From: DASXKD01 sp963806145
GTDB lineage: Bacteria > Actinomycetota > Actinomycetes > Streptosporangiales > Streptosporangiaceae
DNA length: 64,000 nt
Direction: 5' to 3'
Assembly (NCBI GenBank): GCA_963806145.1
Contig: CAWDXD010000034.1
Location: 1-64,000 of the forward strand
The notes under the pieces are model-generated. The model had not been told where the DNA came from, made no database searches, and was given only the letters and a program-made list of their open reading frames with translations. Shown piece by piece: positions 7,881-16,585 of this stretch (within the stretch, counting starts at the first letter, position 1; every line of letters begins with the position of its first letter). The translations under genes were made by a program, and so were the position numbers.

Positions 7881-10800
7881 CTAACCGCCCGGCGGCCGCT
7901 CCGCTGACCTTCGTGCTCGTGATCGCCTGTTACGCAGCCTAGTCACCAGCGGCAGGGACGGCCCGGCCACCACGACGAGGGCCAGCCCCACGGCCCCCGC
8001 ACCGGCACCGCCGGACCCACCGGACCCGGTGGTGGGGGCAGGCTGGGAGCCCGCCGCGTGTTGCGGCCCGGTCGGGGTGGGGTGCCCGGTCGGGGTGGGG
8101 TTCCCGGTCGGGGTGGGGCTTCCGGTCGGCGTCGGGAACCCGGTCGGGGTGGGGCCGCCGGTATGGCAGCCGAAGGGCGAGCCCTGCCCCTGGCCCTGGC
8201 CCTGTCCCTGGCCCGGGCAGGGCTGGCCGCCCGGGTTGTGGTCGTGCTTGGGCTTGGGCTTGGGCAGGGCGCCGTACAGGTTCCACTTGGCCCCGTCGTT
8301 GTTGACCGGGAGGAAGTTCTCGACCGGCAGGTTTTCGAAGTTCTTCACGAAGTACTCGTGCCACATGTACGCCGGCCACTGCCCGCCGTAACCGGACAGG
8401 CCACCGATGCCGAACAGTGTCTGTACGCCCGGCGGCGGCGCGAACGCCAGGGACTGGTCGGCCGAGCACTGCGACCCGAGCCGTGCCGGACAGTGCGGCT
8501 TGTTGACGAACATGGCGTCGGCCATGGCGTACCTCGGCGTCGCCGCCATGAAGAACGCCGACTGGGCCAGGTTGGTCGTCCCGGTCTTGGCGATGACCGT
8601 CTGGCCGTTGTCCAGGCCAAGGCCCGCCGCGGTGCCGGCGCCGGTCGTGTCGGCCGACAGCGCCCAGTCCACGTCCGCCGCCTGGTCGGCGGTCAGCACC
8701 TGGCGCGTGGTGACCTTCGCCGGGGTGACCGAGGTGCCGACGGTGATCTTCTTGATGACGTGCGGGCTGTGGTACAGGCCGTTGTCGGCAAGCGTGGCGA
8801 TCGTGGTCGCCTGCTCCTCGACGGTCAGCGACGCCTGGCCGAGCGCGATCCCCGCCTCGTCCTGCATCGGGTTTGGTCCGCCGACCATCCCGCTGGCCCG
8901 GACGTCCACGCCGAAGGCCTTGGCCATGTCGGTCACCGGGTGCTTGCCGGTCGCGGGGTCATACGCCACCTGGTGCCACAGGTCGGTGTAGGCCGTGTTG
9001 AGCGAGAGGGCCGTCGCCTCCTGCACGTGCGTGGGCCCGAAGCTGTTGGTACCGCTCTCGTCGTTCACGACCTGGTAGTAACCAGGACCGGGCGACTGGT
9101 TCCCCCGCTTGGCGAGCGTAGTCGGCGACGAGTCAGGCGGGATCCACAGCGGCGAGTCGCCGTCCAGGAGGCTCGTCTGCACGTTCATCCCCTGCTTGAC
9201 GGCGGTGGCCAGGACGTAGGTCTTGAACGAGGAGCCGACCTGGTTGCGGGACTGCAGCGCGTTGTCGTACTGGCTCTTGTTGTAGTTCTGCCCGCTGTAC
9301 ATGGCCAGGATGGCACCGGTCTTCACCTGCTCGAGCACCGCTCCGGTGCGGACCCAGTGTTTGAGCCCCGTACAGGTCGCGCGCGCCGCCGAAGACAGGA
9401 TGGCAGGCACCGTGCAGTGCTTCATGAGGACGTCGGCCTGCCGGACCGTGGCGTACAGCGAACTCATCAGCTTCAGGTTGAACGTGGTGACCACGTGCAG
9501 GCCACCGGTGTTGATCCGGCCGGGCGAGTAGTGGTAGGTGCTCTCCAACTCGTTCAGCACGGCCTGCATGATGTACCCGCGGTAGCCGTTCCAGGTGTTG
9601 TTCACCGGCGGAACCACGGCAGGGAACTTCTTCAGCGCCGCCGAGTAATCCTGCGGCGACAGCGTGCCCATGGTCTCCATGGTCCGGAGCACGTACTTCC
9701 AGCGGAACACCAGCCCCTGGTAGGCCGCGCCGGCCTTGGGATTCGGGCTGTACCCGTTCGGACTCTGGATCAGCGCGGCGATCATCGCGGCCTGCGCCGG
9801 GGTGATCTTGCTGAGCTGGCCGGGGTCCAGGCCGAAGTAGTACTGCGCCGCGGCGCCGACGCCATAGACGTGGCCGCCCTCCAAGACCGTGTTCAGGTAC
9901 TGCTGAAGGATCCACTCCTTGGACTTGGACTGCGCGAGCTTCTCCGCGACGAAGATCTCCTTGATCTTGCGGTTCGCGGTCTGCGCGGTGCCGATGTTCG
10001 AGTAGTAGTTGCGGACAAGCTGCTGGGTGATGGTGGAAGCGCCCTGCAGGTTCCCGCCGGAACTGGTGAGGTCGTAGTAGGCGGCGCGCAGTATGCCGGT
10101 CGGCGAGATGCCGCCCTCGTGCCAGAAGTTCTTGTCCTCCGCCGCCACCACAGCGTTGCGGATCACCGGCGGGATCTGGTTGTAGGTGAGGATCACCCGG
10201 TTGGTCTGGCCGAACTGGCCCACCTCGGTCTTGCCGTCGCTGAAGTACACCTTGGACGCCTGCTGCATGACGCTCTGCTGGACGTCGGGGATGGGCGTCT
10301 TGGAGTAGGCGTACGCCACCCCGGCGGCGACCAGGATGATGAACACACCGAACGCGGCGGCGACCAGGGTAAGAGCCTTCTTCCAGGTCCAGTGCCGCCA
10401 CCAGCTGCCCTTGCGGCGCGGTGCTTTGCCGCCCGGGTCGTCCGGCCCGCCCCAGTCGCCGCTGCCGTTGCCGTCCCGGCGCCGGGACGGGCGGGCGCCC
10501 TGGTCGTCCCAGTCACCGCTGACGCCGTTGCGGCGCAACCGCTCACGCAGGTCGTCCCTGATGTCGCGGACGCCGGTGCCGAGCCGGGATGTCGTGCGGC
10601 CGCGGGCGCCGCGCTCACCCCAGGGGCTCGCGCTGCCGTCCCGGGCCCCCGGCCGCCCAGGCCCGTCCCGGTCAGGTGCGCCGCTCCGCCGCGGCGAATA
10701 GTTGTCCTCGCGGACCCCGCCGCGGGTGCCGTCGGCCGCGGCCGACGCGCCGCGCCGCGGCGATCCATCACCCCGCAGGGACCCCCGCGATGACCGGTTC

Positions 10801-10934
10801 GGGTGCCCGCCGTGCCGCCCGCCACCTGCCGAACGCCCGGAACTGCGGTCGTAGCCGTCCGGAGACCCCGGGCGGGGCGGGACGGAACCGCCCCGGCCTG
10901 GCCGGTATGGTGCGGGAAAATCTGGGTTACTCAC
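7881..10934 (-). CDS. Class A penicillin-binding protein (transglycosylase-transpeptidase)
   Basis: Bifunctional peptidoglycan synthase of 1017 residues from the GTG at 10934, which follows a GAGG. Order: a disordered Arg/Gly/Ser-rich cytoplasmic region (1 to about 180), one membrane helix (about 185-210, KKALTLVAAAFGVFIILVA), a GT51 domain with VVAAEDKNFWHEGG and STITQQLVRNYY, then a transpeptidase domain with the SxxK motif in GSSFKTYV, SLN in ALSLNTAY and KTG in VIAKTGTTN. The C-terminus is unusual: a GQ repeat, repeats of PTPTG, an acid-poor linker, a hydrophobic segment (AGAGAVGLALVVVAG) and a basic tail, which together look like a second membrane or cell-surface anchor. In-frame sequence above 10934 to 11489 overlaps DUF5318 and is not taken as coding. 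Confidence 0.93.
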   Translation of the reverse strand: MSNPDFPAPYRPGRGGSVPPRPGSPDGYDRSSGRSAGGGRHGGHPNRSSRGSLRGDGSPRRGASAAADGTRGGVREDNYSPRRSGAPDRDGPGRPGARDGSASPWGERGARGRTTSRLGTGVRDIRDDLRERLRRNGVSGDWDDQGARPSRRRDGNGSGDWGGPDDPGGKAPRRKGSWWRHWTWKKALTLVAAAFGVFIILVAAGVAYAYSKTPIPDVQQSVMQQASKVYFSDGKTEVGQFGQTNRVILTYNQIPPVIRNAVVAAEDKNFWHEGGISPTGILRAAYYDLTSSGGNLQGASTITQQLVRNYYSNIGTAQTANRKIKEIFVAEKLAQSKSKEWILQQYLNTVLEGGHVYGVGAAAQYYFGLDPGQLSKITPAQAAMIAALIQSPNGYSPNPKAGAAYQGLVFRWKYVLRTMETMGTLSPQDYSAALKKFPAVVPPVNNTWNGYRGYIMQAVLNELESTYHYSPGRINTGGLHVVTTFNLKLMSSLYATVRQADVLMKHCTVPAILSSAARATCTGLKHWVRTGAVLEQVKTGAILAMYSGQNYNKSQYDNALQSRNQVGSSFKTYVLATAVKQGMNVQTSLLDGDSPLWIPPDSSPTTLAKRGNQSPGPGYYQVVNDESGTNSFGPTHVQEATALSLNTAYTDLWHQVAYDPATGKHPVTDMAKAFGVDVRASGMVGGPNPMQDEAGIALGQASLTVEEQATTIATLADNGLYHSPHVIKKITVGTSVTPAKVTTRQVLTADQAADVDWALSADTTGAGTAAGLGLDNGQTVIAKTGTTNLAQSAFFMAATPRYAMADAMFVNKPHCPARLGSQCSADQSLAFAPPPGVQTLFGIGGLSGYGGQWPAYMWHEYFVKNFENLPVENFLPVNNDGAKWNLYGALPKPKPKHDHNPGGQPCPGQGQGQGQGQGSPFGCHTGGPTPTGFPTPTGSPTPTGNPTPTGHPTPTGPQHAAGSQPAPTTGSGGSGGAGAGAVGLALVVVAGPSLPLVTRLRNRRSRARRSAERPPGG

Positions 10935-11086
10935 GCGTCCTCGCTGGATTGAATGAGCCAGTCCGGGCGGGGATAGCCAGCCCACCGCGGTCCACCGTAC
11001 CTGGCGGTGCACGGCGTCGTGCCCGTTCGCCACCTTGCCTCGTGGCTCTGCCTCGCGCCCAGGGAATCCTGCCCTGACCAGGTACC

Positions 11087-11503
11087 TTAACTCGTCTTGC
11101 TCGCTGCTTGGGACCCAGGCCGACCGCGCCGGGCGCGCGGTTCGCCAGTGCCGAGAACGTAGGACGAAGCTAGGTGGTTCCAGCCACAACTCTGGCAGAC
11201 CTCGACGACGTACGCCCGGAACTCCCCATATTCGGCTGCCATTTCGGCCAGTTCGGCCGCCTGCTTCACCCGGCCCTCGTAGCGCCCGAGTTCGTCCCCG
11301 TACACGTAGGTCACGTGGGTGAGCCGGGACCGGCGGCAGATCGGGCACCTGGCGTCCGTCGCCTCGCCATGGAACTTCGCGGCACGGAGCAGGTACGGAT
11401 GCGCGTCGCAGACGTCCGCGACGGTGGTGTGACCGGCCAGCACCGCGGCAAGCGTTGCCCTGCGGGCAAGCGCGTAATCGACCACGCATCTCCTGGGTGC
11501 CAT
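11087..11503 (-). CDS. DUF5318 family protein
   Basis: 138 residues of unknown function, an actinobacterial family found next to PBP genes. Two CxxC pairs (DARCPICRRSRL and VEVCQSCGWNHL) probably bind one zinc. The body YALARRATLAAVLAGHTTVADVCDAHPYL is conserved in the family. The ATG at 11503 is seven bases after TACGCT, a leaderless arrangement; a GTG at 11485 with AGGAG just upstream is a good alternative. It sits directly upstream of the PBP gene on the same strand and diverges from the PadR gene. Confidence 0.85.
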   Translation of the reverse strand: MAPRRCVVDYALARRATLAAVLAGHTTVADVCDAHPYLLRAAKFHGEATDARCPICRRSRLTHVTYVYGDELGRYEGRVKQAAELAEMAAEYGEFRAYVVEVCQSCGWNHLASSYVLGTGEPRARRGRPGSQAASKTS

Positions 11504-11653
11504 CTCAGACAGCGTACGACGCCTTCGTGACCGTGCCGAGACCCAGGCGGGCCTGCGGCTGCGCGGCCAGGCGGCATGACGGTGCTATGCGCCACGGCGG
11601 CGAACGGCCGCCGAACGGGAAGTTGCAACATCGCTCGGCTCGACATATCTTTG

Positions 11654-11676
11654 CGATGTATCGGTTCGATACATCG
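11654..11676. promoter_or_regulatory. PadR operator, perfect 10-3-10 palindrome
   Basis: Arms CGATGTATCG and CGATACATCG flank a GTT centre, a perfect inverted repeat containing the ATGTAT/ATACAT core typical of PadR-family operators. It lies 75 bases before the PadR start. Additional half-site-like ATATC and GAGGTATAG elements surround it, so the promoter of the padR-ino1 operon is probably under it. Autoregulation is inferred from position. Confidence 0.75.
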
Positions 11677-11750
11677 ATTCGAGGTATAGCGCCTCCTGGC
11701 CCGTCCCCCGGGACAGGCCAGGGAAGCGCATCGGGAGGCATGGGGCTGTC

Positions 11751-12371
11751 GTGAGCGGTCACCGGTCGGGAGTGCTCGAGCTGGCCGTGCTCGGCCTGCT
11801 GCACGAGACTCCCATGCACGGATATGAACTGCGCAAGCGGCTGAACGCCTTCCTCGGCGCGTTCCGCGCGTTCGGCTACGGCTCGCTCTACCCCTGCCTC
11901 AAGGAACTCCTCGCCCAGGGCCTGATCGCGGAGGAGCAGCCGGAGCTGGCGGGCAAGCCGCTGGCGGGCCGCCGGTCGAAGATCGTCTACCGGCTGACCG
12001 CGGAGGGCAAGGAGCGGCTGCAGCAACTCCTTGCCGAGCCGGGCCCGGCCGCGTGGGAGGACGACGGCTTCGGTGTCCGGTTCGCCTTCTTCGGCCAGAC
12101 CCGCGCGGACATCCGGCTGCGCATCCTGGAGGGCCGCCGGACAAGGCTGGAAGAGCGGCTTGACGGCGTCCGGGCGGCAATGGCGCGGACCAGGGAACGC
12201 CTGGACAGCTACACGCTCGAGCTGCACAGGCACGGCCTTGAGTCGGTCGAGCGGGAAGTCCGCTGGCTCAATGAGCTGATCGCCACTGAACGGCAGGCGG
12301 GTGATGAGCAGGGACGGCAGTCCCCGCAGCCCGGCGACAACGACACCTCAGCGGGCACAACCGCGAGCTGA
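11751..12371 (+). CDS. PadR family transcriptional regulator
   Basis: 206-residue repressor-type regulator. N-terminal winged helix: LELAVLGLLHETPMHGYELRKRL, the hallmark PadR sequence, then SLYPCLKELLAQGLI and the wing SKIVYRLTAEGKERL. A C-terminal helical dimerisation domain follows (about 115-185), then a polar tail. GTG start with GGGAGG twelve bases upstream. It lies 52 bases upstream of ino1 on the same strand, so it probably controls inositol synthesis as well as itself; the ligand is unknown. Confidence 0.92.
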   Translation: MSGHRSGVLELAVLGLLHETPMHGYELRKRLNAFLGAFRAFGYGSLYPCLKELLAQGLIAEEQPELAGKPLAGRRSKIVYRLTAEGKERLQQLLAEPGPAAWEDDGFGVRFAFFGQTRADIRLRILEGRRTRLEERLDGVRAAMARTRERLDSYTLELHRHGLESVEREVRWLNELIATERQAGDEQGRQSPQPGDNDTSAGTTAS

Positions 12372-12423
12372 CAGGCCGGCGCCGCCCCCGCGGCGCCGCT
12401 GGCAAAGAACAGGAGCAATCCTC

Positions 12424-13503
12424 ATGGGTTCGGTACGAGTAGCCATCGTGGGTGTGGGTAACTGCGCAAGTTCCCTCGTCCAGGGGGTGGAGTACTACAA
12501 GGACGCCGATCCGGGGAGCCGGGTACCGGGCCTCATGCACGTGCAGTTCGGCCCCTACCACGTGCGGGACGTGGAGTTCGTCGCGGCGTTCGACGTGGAC
12601 GCCAAGAAGGTCGGGCGGGACCTGGCCGAGGCGATCGGGGCCAGCGAGAACAACACCATCAAGATCTGCGACGTGCCGCCGACCGGCCTCGTCGTGCAGC
12701 GCGGGCCCACCATGGACGGCCTGGGCCAGTACTACCACGAGATGATCACCGAGTCGGACGACCCGCCCGTCGACGTCGCCCAGGCGCTCCGTGACGCGCG
12801 GGCCGACGTGCTGGTGTCGTACCTGCCGGTCGGCTCGGATCAGGCGGACCGGTACTACGCGCAGTGCGCGCTGGACGCGGGCGTGGCGTTCGTGAACGCC
12901 CTGCCGGTGTTCATCGCCTCGGATCCCCAGTGGGCCGCCAAGTTCACCGAAGCCGGCGTGCCGATCATCGGCGATGACATCAAGTCGCAGGTGGGCGCCA
13001 CCATCACCCACCGGGTGCTGGCCAAGTTGTTCGAGGACAGGGGCGTGGAACTGCTGCGCACCTACCAGCTCAACTTCGGCGGCAACATGGACTTCATGAA
13101 CATGCTGGAGCGCACCAGGCTCCAGTCCAAGAAGGTTTCCAAGACGCAGTCGGTCACCTCCCAGATCCCGCACGAGATGGAGAAGGCGGCCGTGCACATC
13201 GGCCCGTCCGACCATGTCCCGTGGCTCGACGACCGCAAGTGGGCCTACGTGCGGCTGGAGGGGAAGGCGTTCGGCGACGTGCCGCTCAGCCTCGAGTACA
13301 AGCTGGAGGTCTGGGACTCGCCGAACTCGGCCGGCGTGATCATCGACGCGATCCGCGCGGCCAAGATCGCCCTGGACCGCGGCATCGGCGGGCCGCTGCT
13401 GTCGGCGGCGAGCTATTTCATGAAGTCCCCGCCGGAGCAGTACGGCGACGATATCGCGCGGGACGCGGTGGAGAAGTTCATCCGCGGCGAGGTGGACCGC
13501 TAG
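12424..13503 (+). CDS. ino1: Inositol-3-phosphate synthase
   Basis: 359-residue NAD-dependent enzyme that isomerises glucose 6-phosphate to myo-inositol 3-phosphate, the first step to phosphatidylinositol and mycothiol. Rossmann motif VAIVGVGNCASSLVQG at the N-terminus, then conserved GDDIKSQVGATITHR, LNFGGNMDFMNML and KKVSKTQSVTS. The length and sequence match the short actinobacterial/archaeal form. AGGAG lies just before the ATG at 12424. It follows the PadR gene and is likely in the same operon. Confidence 0.95.
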   Translation: MGSVRVAIVGVGNCASSLVQGVEYYKDADPGSRVPGLMHVQFGPYHVRDVEFVAAFDVDAKKVGRDLAEAIGASENNTIKICDVPPTGLVVQRGPTMDGLGQYYHEMITESDDPPVDVAQALRDARADVLVSYLPVGSDQADRYYAQCALDAGVAFVNALPVFIASDPQWAAKFTEAGVPIIGDDIKSQVGATITHRVLAKLFEDRGVELLRTYQLNFGGNMDFMNMLERTRLQSKKVSKTQSVTSQIPHEMEKAAVHIGPSDHVPWLDDRKWAYVRLEGKAFGDVPLSLEYKLEVWDSPNSAGVIIDAIRAAKIALDRGIGGPLLSAASYFMKSPPEQYGDDIARDAVEKFIRGEVDR

Positions 13504-13562
13504 AGCCTGGCGCCCGCCGTTCGAAAGCCAGGTAGTTCCGGGGCACCCGTTAGGCTGAGCGG

Positions 13563-14915
13563 GTGCCCCGCGCCTCTCTCCTGGCCGACCTGCGCAGCGT
13601 GCTGGCGGAACGGGACTTCCGGCGGCTGTTCTCGGTCCGGCTGATCTCCCAGGCCGGGGATGGCATCGTCACCGCGGGCGTCGGCACGTACGTGTTCTTC
13701 AACGCGAGCTCGTTCCCGAGCCCGTCGGCAGCGGCGGCGGCGTTCACCGTGCTGTACCTGCCGTACTCGGTCATCGGGCCGTTCGCCGGGGTGCTCATCG
13801 ACCGCTGGTCGCGCCGTCAGATCCTGGTCTTCTCGGCCCTGCTCCGGTCGGTCTTCGTGCTGCTGACCGCGGCCGTCATGGCCTCGGGCGTCCGGGGCGC
13901 GCCGCTGTACGTGGCGGTGCTGCTCGTGCTGGGCGTGAACCGGTTCTTCCTGGCGTCGCTGTCCGCCGCGCTGCCGCACGTGGTGGCCGAGGACAAGCTC
14001 GTGATGGCCAACTCGGTGTCACCGACCGTCGGCGGCATCGTCGGCGCGATCGGCGGCATCGCCGCCCTCGGCCTGAACGCGGCCACCGGCGACACCGAGC
14101 GCGGCGCCGCCATCACGCTGCTGGTGGCCGGCTGCTGCTACGTGGCGGCCAGCGCGGTGGCCGCGACCATGCGCCGCGACCTGCTCGGCCCGCAGTTCGA
14201 GCCGGGGGCCGAGCCGGGACGGCTGCTCGGCGAGGTGGGCACCGTCGCGACCGACCTGGCGGCCGCCGCGCGGTACGCGGTAAGGCACCGCGGGCCGGCC
14301 AGTGCGCTCGGCGCCACCGGTGCGGGCAAATTCCTGTTCGGGATCTTGACCGTGGTGTCGATCCTGCTGTACCGGAACTACTTCTACCCCTCCAGCGCCC
14401 CGGTGGCCGAGGGCCACGTCGTGCTGCTGGCAACGGTCTCCGCCGTTGGCTATGGCTGCGCCGCGCTGGTCGTGCCGCCCGCCACCCGGCGGCTGTCCAA
14501 GCGGGCCGTCATCGCGCTGCTGCTCGCGGCCGCCGGCGTGGTGACCGCGGTGCTGGGCGAGACCTTCGACGAGATCGCGTACCTGGCCTTCGGGTTCCTG
14601 CTGTACCTGACCGCGCAGGGGGTGGCCATCTGCGCGACCACGGTGCTCCAGGAGGAGACCGGCGACGCCTTCCGCGGCCGGCTGTTCGCCTTCTACGACG
14701 TGACGTTCAACGTCTCGCTGGCCGCCGGGGCGATCGTGTGCGCGGCCTTCGTGCCGCGTGACGGCAAATCACCGGTGATCCTGGGGGCGGTCGCGGCCGG
14801 GTACGTCGCGGCGGCGGCCGGATACTGGCTCTTCAGCCGTCAGTCCCCGCCGGTCTCCGGTGGGGAGCCGGGCACCTCCAGGCCCTCCCCCGCGGCCCAG
14901 CCCAGCAGTTCGTGA
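13563..14915 (+). CDS. MFS transporter
   Basis: 450-residue secondary transporter with 12 predicted membrane helices. The N-terminal FRRLFSVRLISQAGDGI and the loop DRWSRRQILVFSALLR fit the MFS family that resembles macrolide-efflux proteins; substrate unknown. GTG start at 13563, six bases after TAGGCT (13551-13556), so probably leaderless. Ends convergently over the 3' end of pcnA, overlapping by 76 bases. Confidence 0.9.
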   Translation: MPRASLLADLRSVLAERDFRRLFSVRLISQAGDGIVTAGVGTYVFFNASSFPSPSAAAAAFTVLYLPYSVIGPFAGVLIDRWSRRQILVFSALLRSVFVLLTAAVMASGVRGAPLYVAVLLVLGVNRFFLASLSAALPHVVAEDKLVMANSVSPTVGGIVGAIGGIAALGLNAATGDTERGAAITLLVAGCCYVAASAVAATMRRDLLGPQFEPGAEPGRLLGEVGTVATDLAAAARYAVRHRGPASALGATGAGKFLFGILTVVSILLYRNYFYPSSAPVAEGHVVLLATVSAVGYGCAALVVPPATRRLSKRAVIALLLAAAGVVTAVLGETFDEIAYLAFGFLLYLTAQGVAICATTVLQEETGDAFRGRLFAFYDVTFNVSLAAGAIVCAAFVPRDGKSPVILGAVAAGYVAAAAGYWLFSRQSPPVSGGEPGTSRPSPAAQPSSS

Positions 14916-16335
14916 ACGGCGCGCCCGCGGCCGAGCGGGCCGTGCTCCATGCGCAGCTCCAGCAGGTACCGGGAGGCCTTTCCGACGGTCGGCCCCTCTG
15001 GCACACCAAGAATCTCCATGATCTCGGTGCCGTTCAGGTCCGGCCTGATCTTGTCCAGTTCCTCCTGCACCGACAGCACGGCGATCCGCCTCTCCAGATC
15101 GTCATAGGACCGCTCCAGGCGCAGCGCCTTGGCCATGTTCCTTGTCGTGCAGTCCGCCCGGGTCAGCACGTGCAGCCGGGTCAGCAGGTGGCCCGCGTCC
15201 CGCACGTAGCGCCGCACCGCCGAATCGGTCCACTCCCCCTCCCCGTAGCCGTGGAACCGCAGGTGCAGCGCGACCAGCTTGGACACATCCGAGACCACGG
15301 CCGAGGGGAAGCGCAGCGCGGTGAGCCGCTCCCTGGCCATCGCCGCCCCGACCGCCTCGTGATGGTGGAAGGCCACCCTGCCCCCGGGCCCGGGCAGCTT
15401 ACGGCGCGTCTTGGGCTTGCCGATGTCGTGCAGCAGCGCCGCGAGCCGCACCACCAGGTCGTTCTCCAGGCCATAGGCGGCCTCCAGGGTGGTCGCCCGG
15501 GCCAGCACGGTCAGCGTGTGCTGGTACACGTCCTTGTGCCGGAAATGCTCGTCCCGCTCCAGCCGGAGCTTGGGCACCTCGGGCAGAACCTGTTCCGCGA
15601 CCCCCGTGTCCACCAGGACGGATATCCCGCGCACCGGTCCGTCGGGGCCGGGCGAGCGGAGCAGCTTGGTCAGCTCGCCGCTGATCCGTTCCGCCGACAC
15701 CACGGACAGCCGGCCATCGCGGTCATCGCCGCCTGCACGCCGGGCTCCACGGAAAAGCCGAGCTGCGCGGCGAACCGGGCGGCGCGGAGCATCCGCAGCG
15801 CGTCGTCGTTGAACGAGTCTTCCGGCCTTCCCGGTGTCCGCAGCACCCTGGCACGCAGGTCACGCATGCCGCCGAACGGGTCGACAAGCTCCAGCGACGG
15901 CAGCAGCGCCGCGATGGCGTTGACCGTGAAGTCGCGCCGGGCCAGGTCCGCCTCCAGCGACCGGCCGTAGGTCACCCCGGGCTTGCGCGAGCCCGGCTGG
16001 TACTCATCGCTGCGGTAGGTGGTGATCTCGCAGATTGTGTCGCCCCTGCGCAGGCCCAGCGTGCCGAACTCGATCCCGGTCTCCCAGACCTTGTCGGCCC
16101 AGCGGGCGGTGATCTGGCGGACCTGCTCCGGCCGCGCATCGGTGGCCAGGTCGTACTCGATGTCCGGGCGCGTGCGGCGGAGGAAGACGTCCCGGACCAT
16201 CCCGCCGACGACGGCCAGCTCGTAGCCGTTGTCGGTGAACAGGCGGGCCAGCTCGGCTATCGGCGCCACCTGACCGCGCAGCAGGTCGGCGGCGGCGCGG
16301 CGCTGGTCCGGGGTGAGGTCAGAGGAATCCGGCAC
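14840..16335 (-). CDS. pcnA: CCA-adding tRNA nucleotidyltransferase, one-base frameshift
   Basis: Adds or repairs the CCA end of tRNAs. The N-terminal part has the nucleotidyltransferase motif VVGGMVRDVFLRR, the catalytic DIEYDLATDA, and RRDFTVNAIA, and reaches QAAMTAMAG at about 15711. There the frame breaks. The C-terminal HD part (ISGELTKLL, HKDVYQHTLTVL, LLHDIGKPKTRR) continues one phase off to the stop at 14840. The span 1496 bases is one short of a multiple of three, so a single base is missing near 15708-15715. GTG start at 16335, six bases after a TACCCT -10, leaderless. Either a sequence error or a recent inactivating mutation; actinobacteria normally need this gene only for repair because their tRNA genes often lack CCA, so loss would be costly. 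Confidence 0.88.
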
Positions 16336-16340
16336 GCCAT

Positions 16341-16585
16341 GAGGGTAGGGCTCGCGGCGGCCAATCGGAAATGGACCGGCGCCTGCGGTACCCAGCACCG
16401 GGGCTGGTGCGGCGGCCGCGGCGCCGCCCGCGCGGCCGCGAGTGATGATCGCGCGGCGTAAGTGGCAGCCGACGATCGGCAATAACATTTCGGCATGGCG
16501 TGTCAGCGGCCGGGCCAAGTCCCCGTGACGAAGGAACGGGGCTTGGGGCCATCCGGGGGGTCGTCCCCCGGAGCCAGCACGCGCG
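16341..16585. other. Divergent promoter region between pcnA and DUF6049 gene
   Basis: No gene seen. Besides the pcnA -10 hexamer at 16342-16347 it holds two strong hairpins read on the plus strand: one with arms CCAAGTCCCCGT and AACGGGGCTTGG (about 16516-16547) and one with CCGGGGG and CCCCCGG (about 16554-16572), directly before the ATG at 16586. They may shape the leader of the downstream mRNA. Confidence 0.4.

Noticed and set aside
8058..10793. 911-residue open frame opposite the penicillin-binding protein
   Set aside because: Arg/Gly/Val-rich translation with no domain; it is the antisense shadow of a gene with all catalytic motifs.
10935..11489. N-terminal extension of the penicillin-binding protein to 11489
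   Set aside because: It lies over DUF5318 in another phase and has no conserved residues; the GTG at 10934 has a ribosome-binding site.
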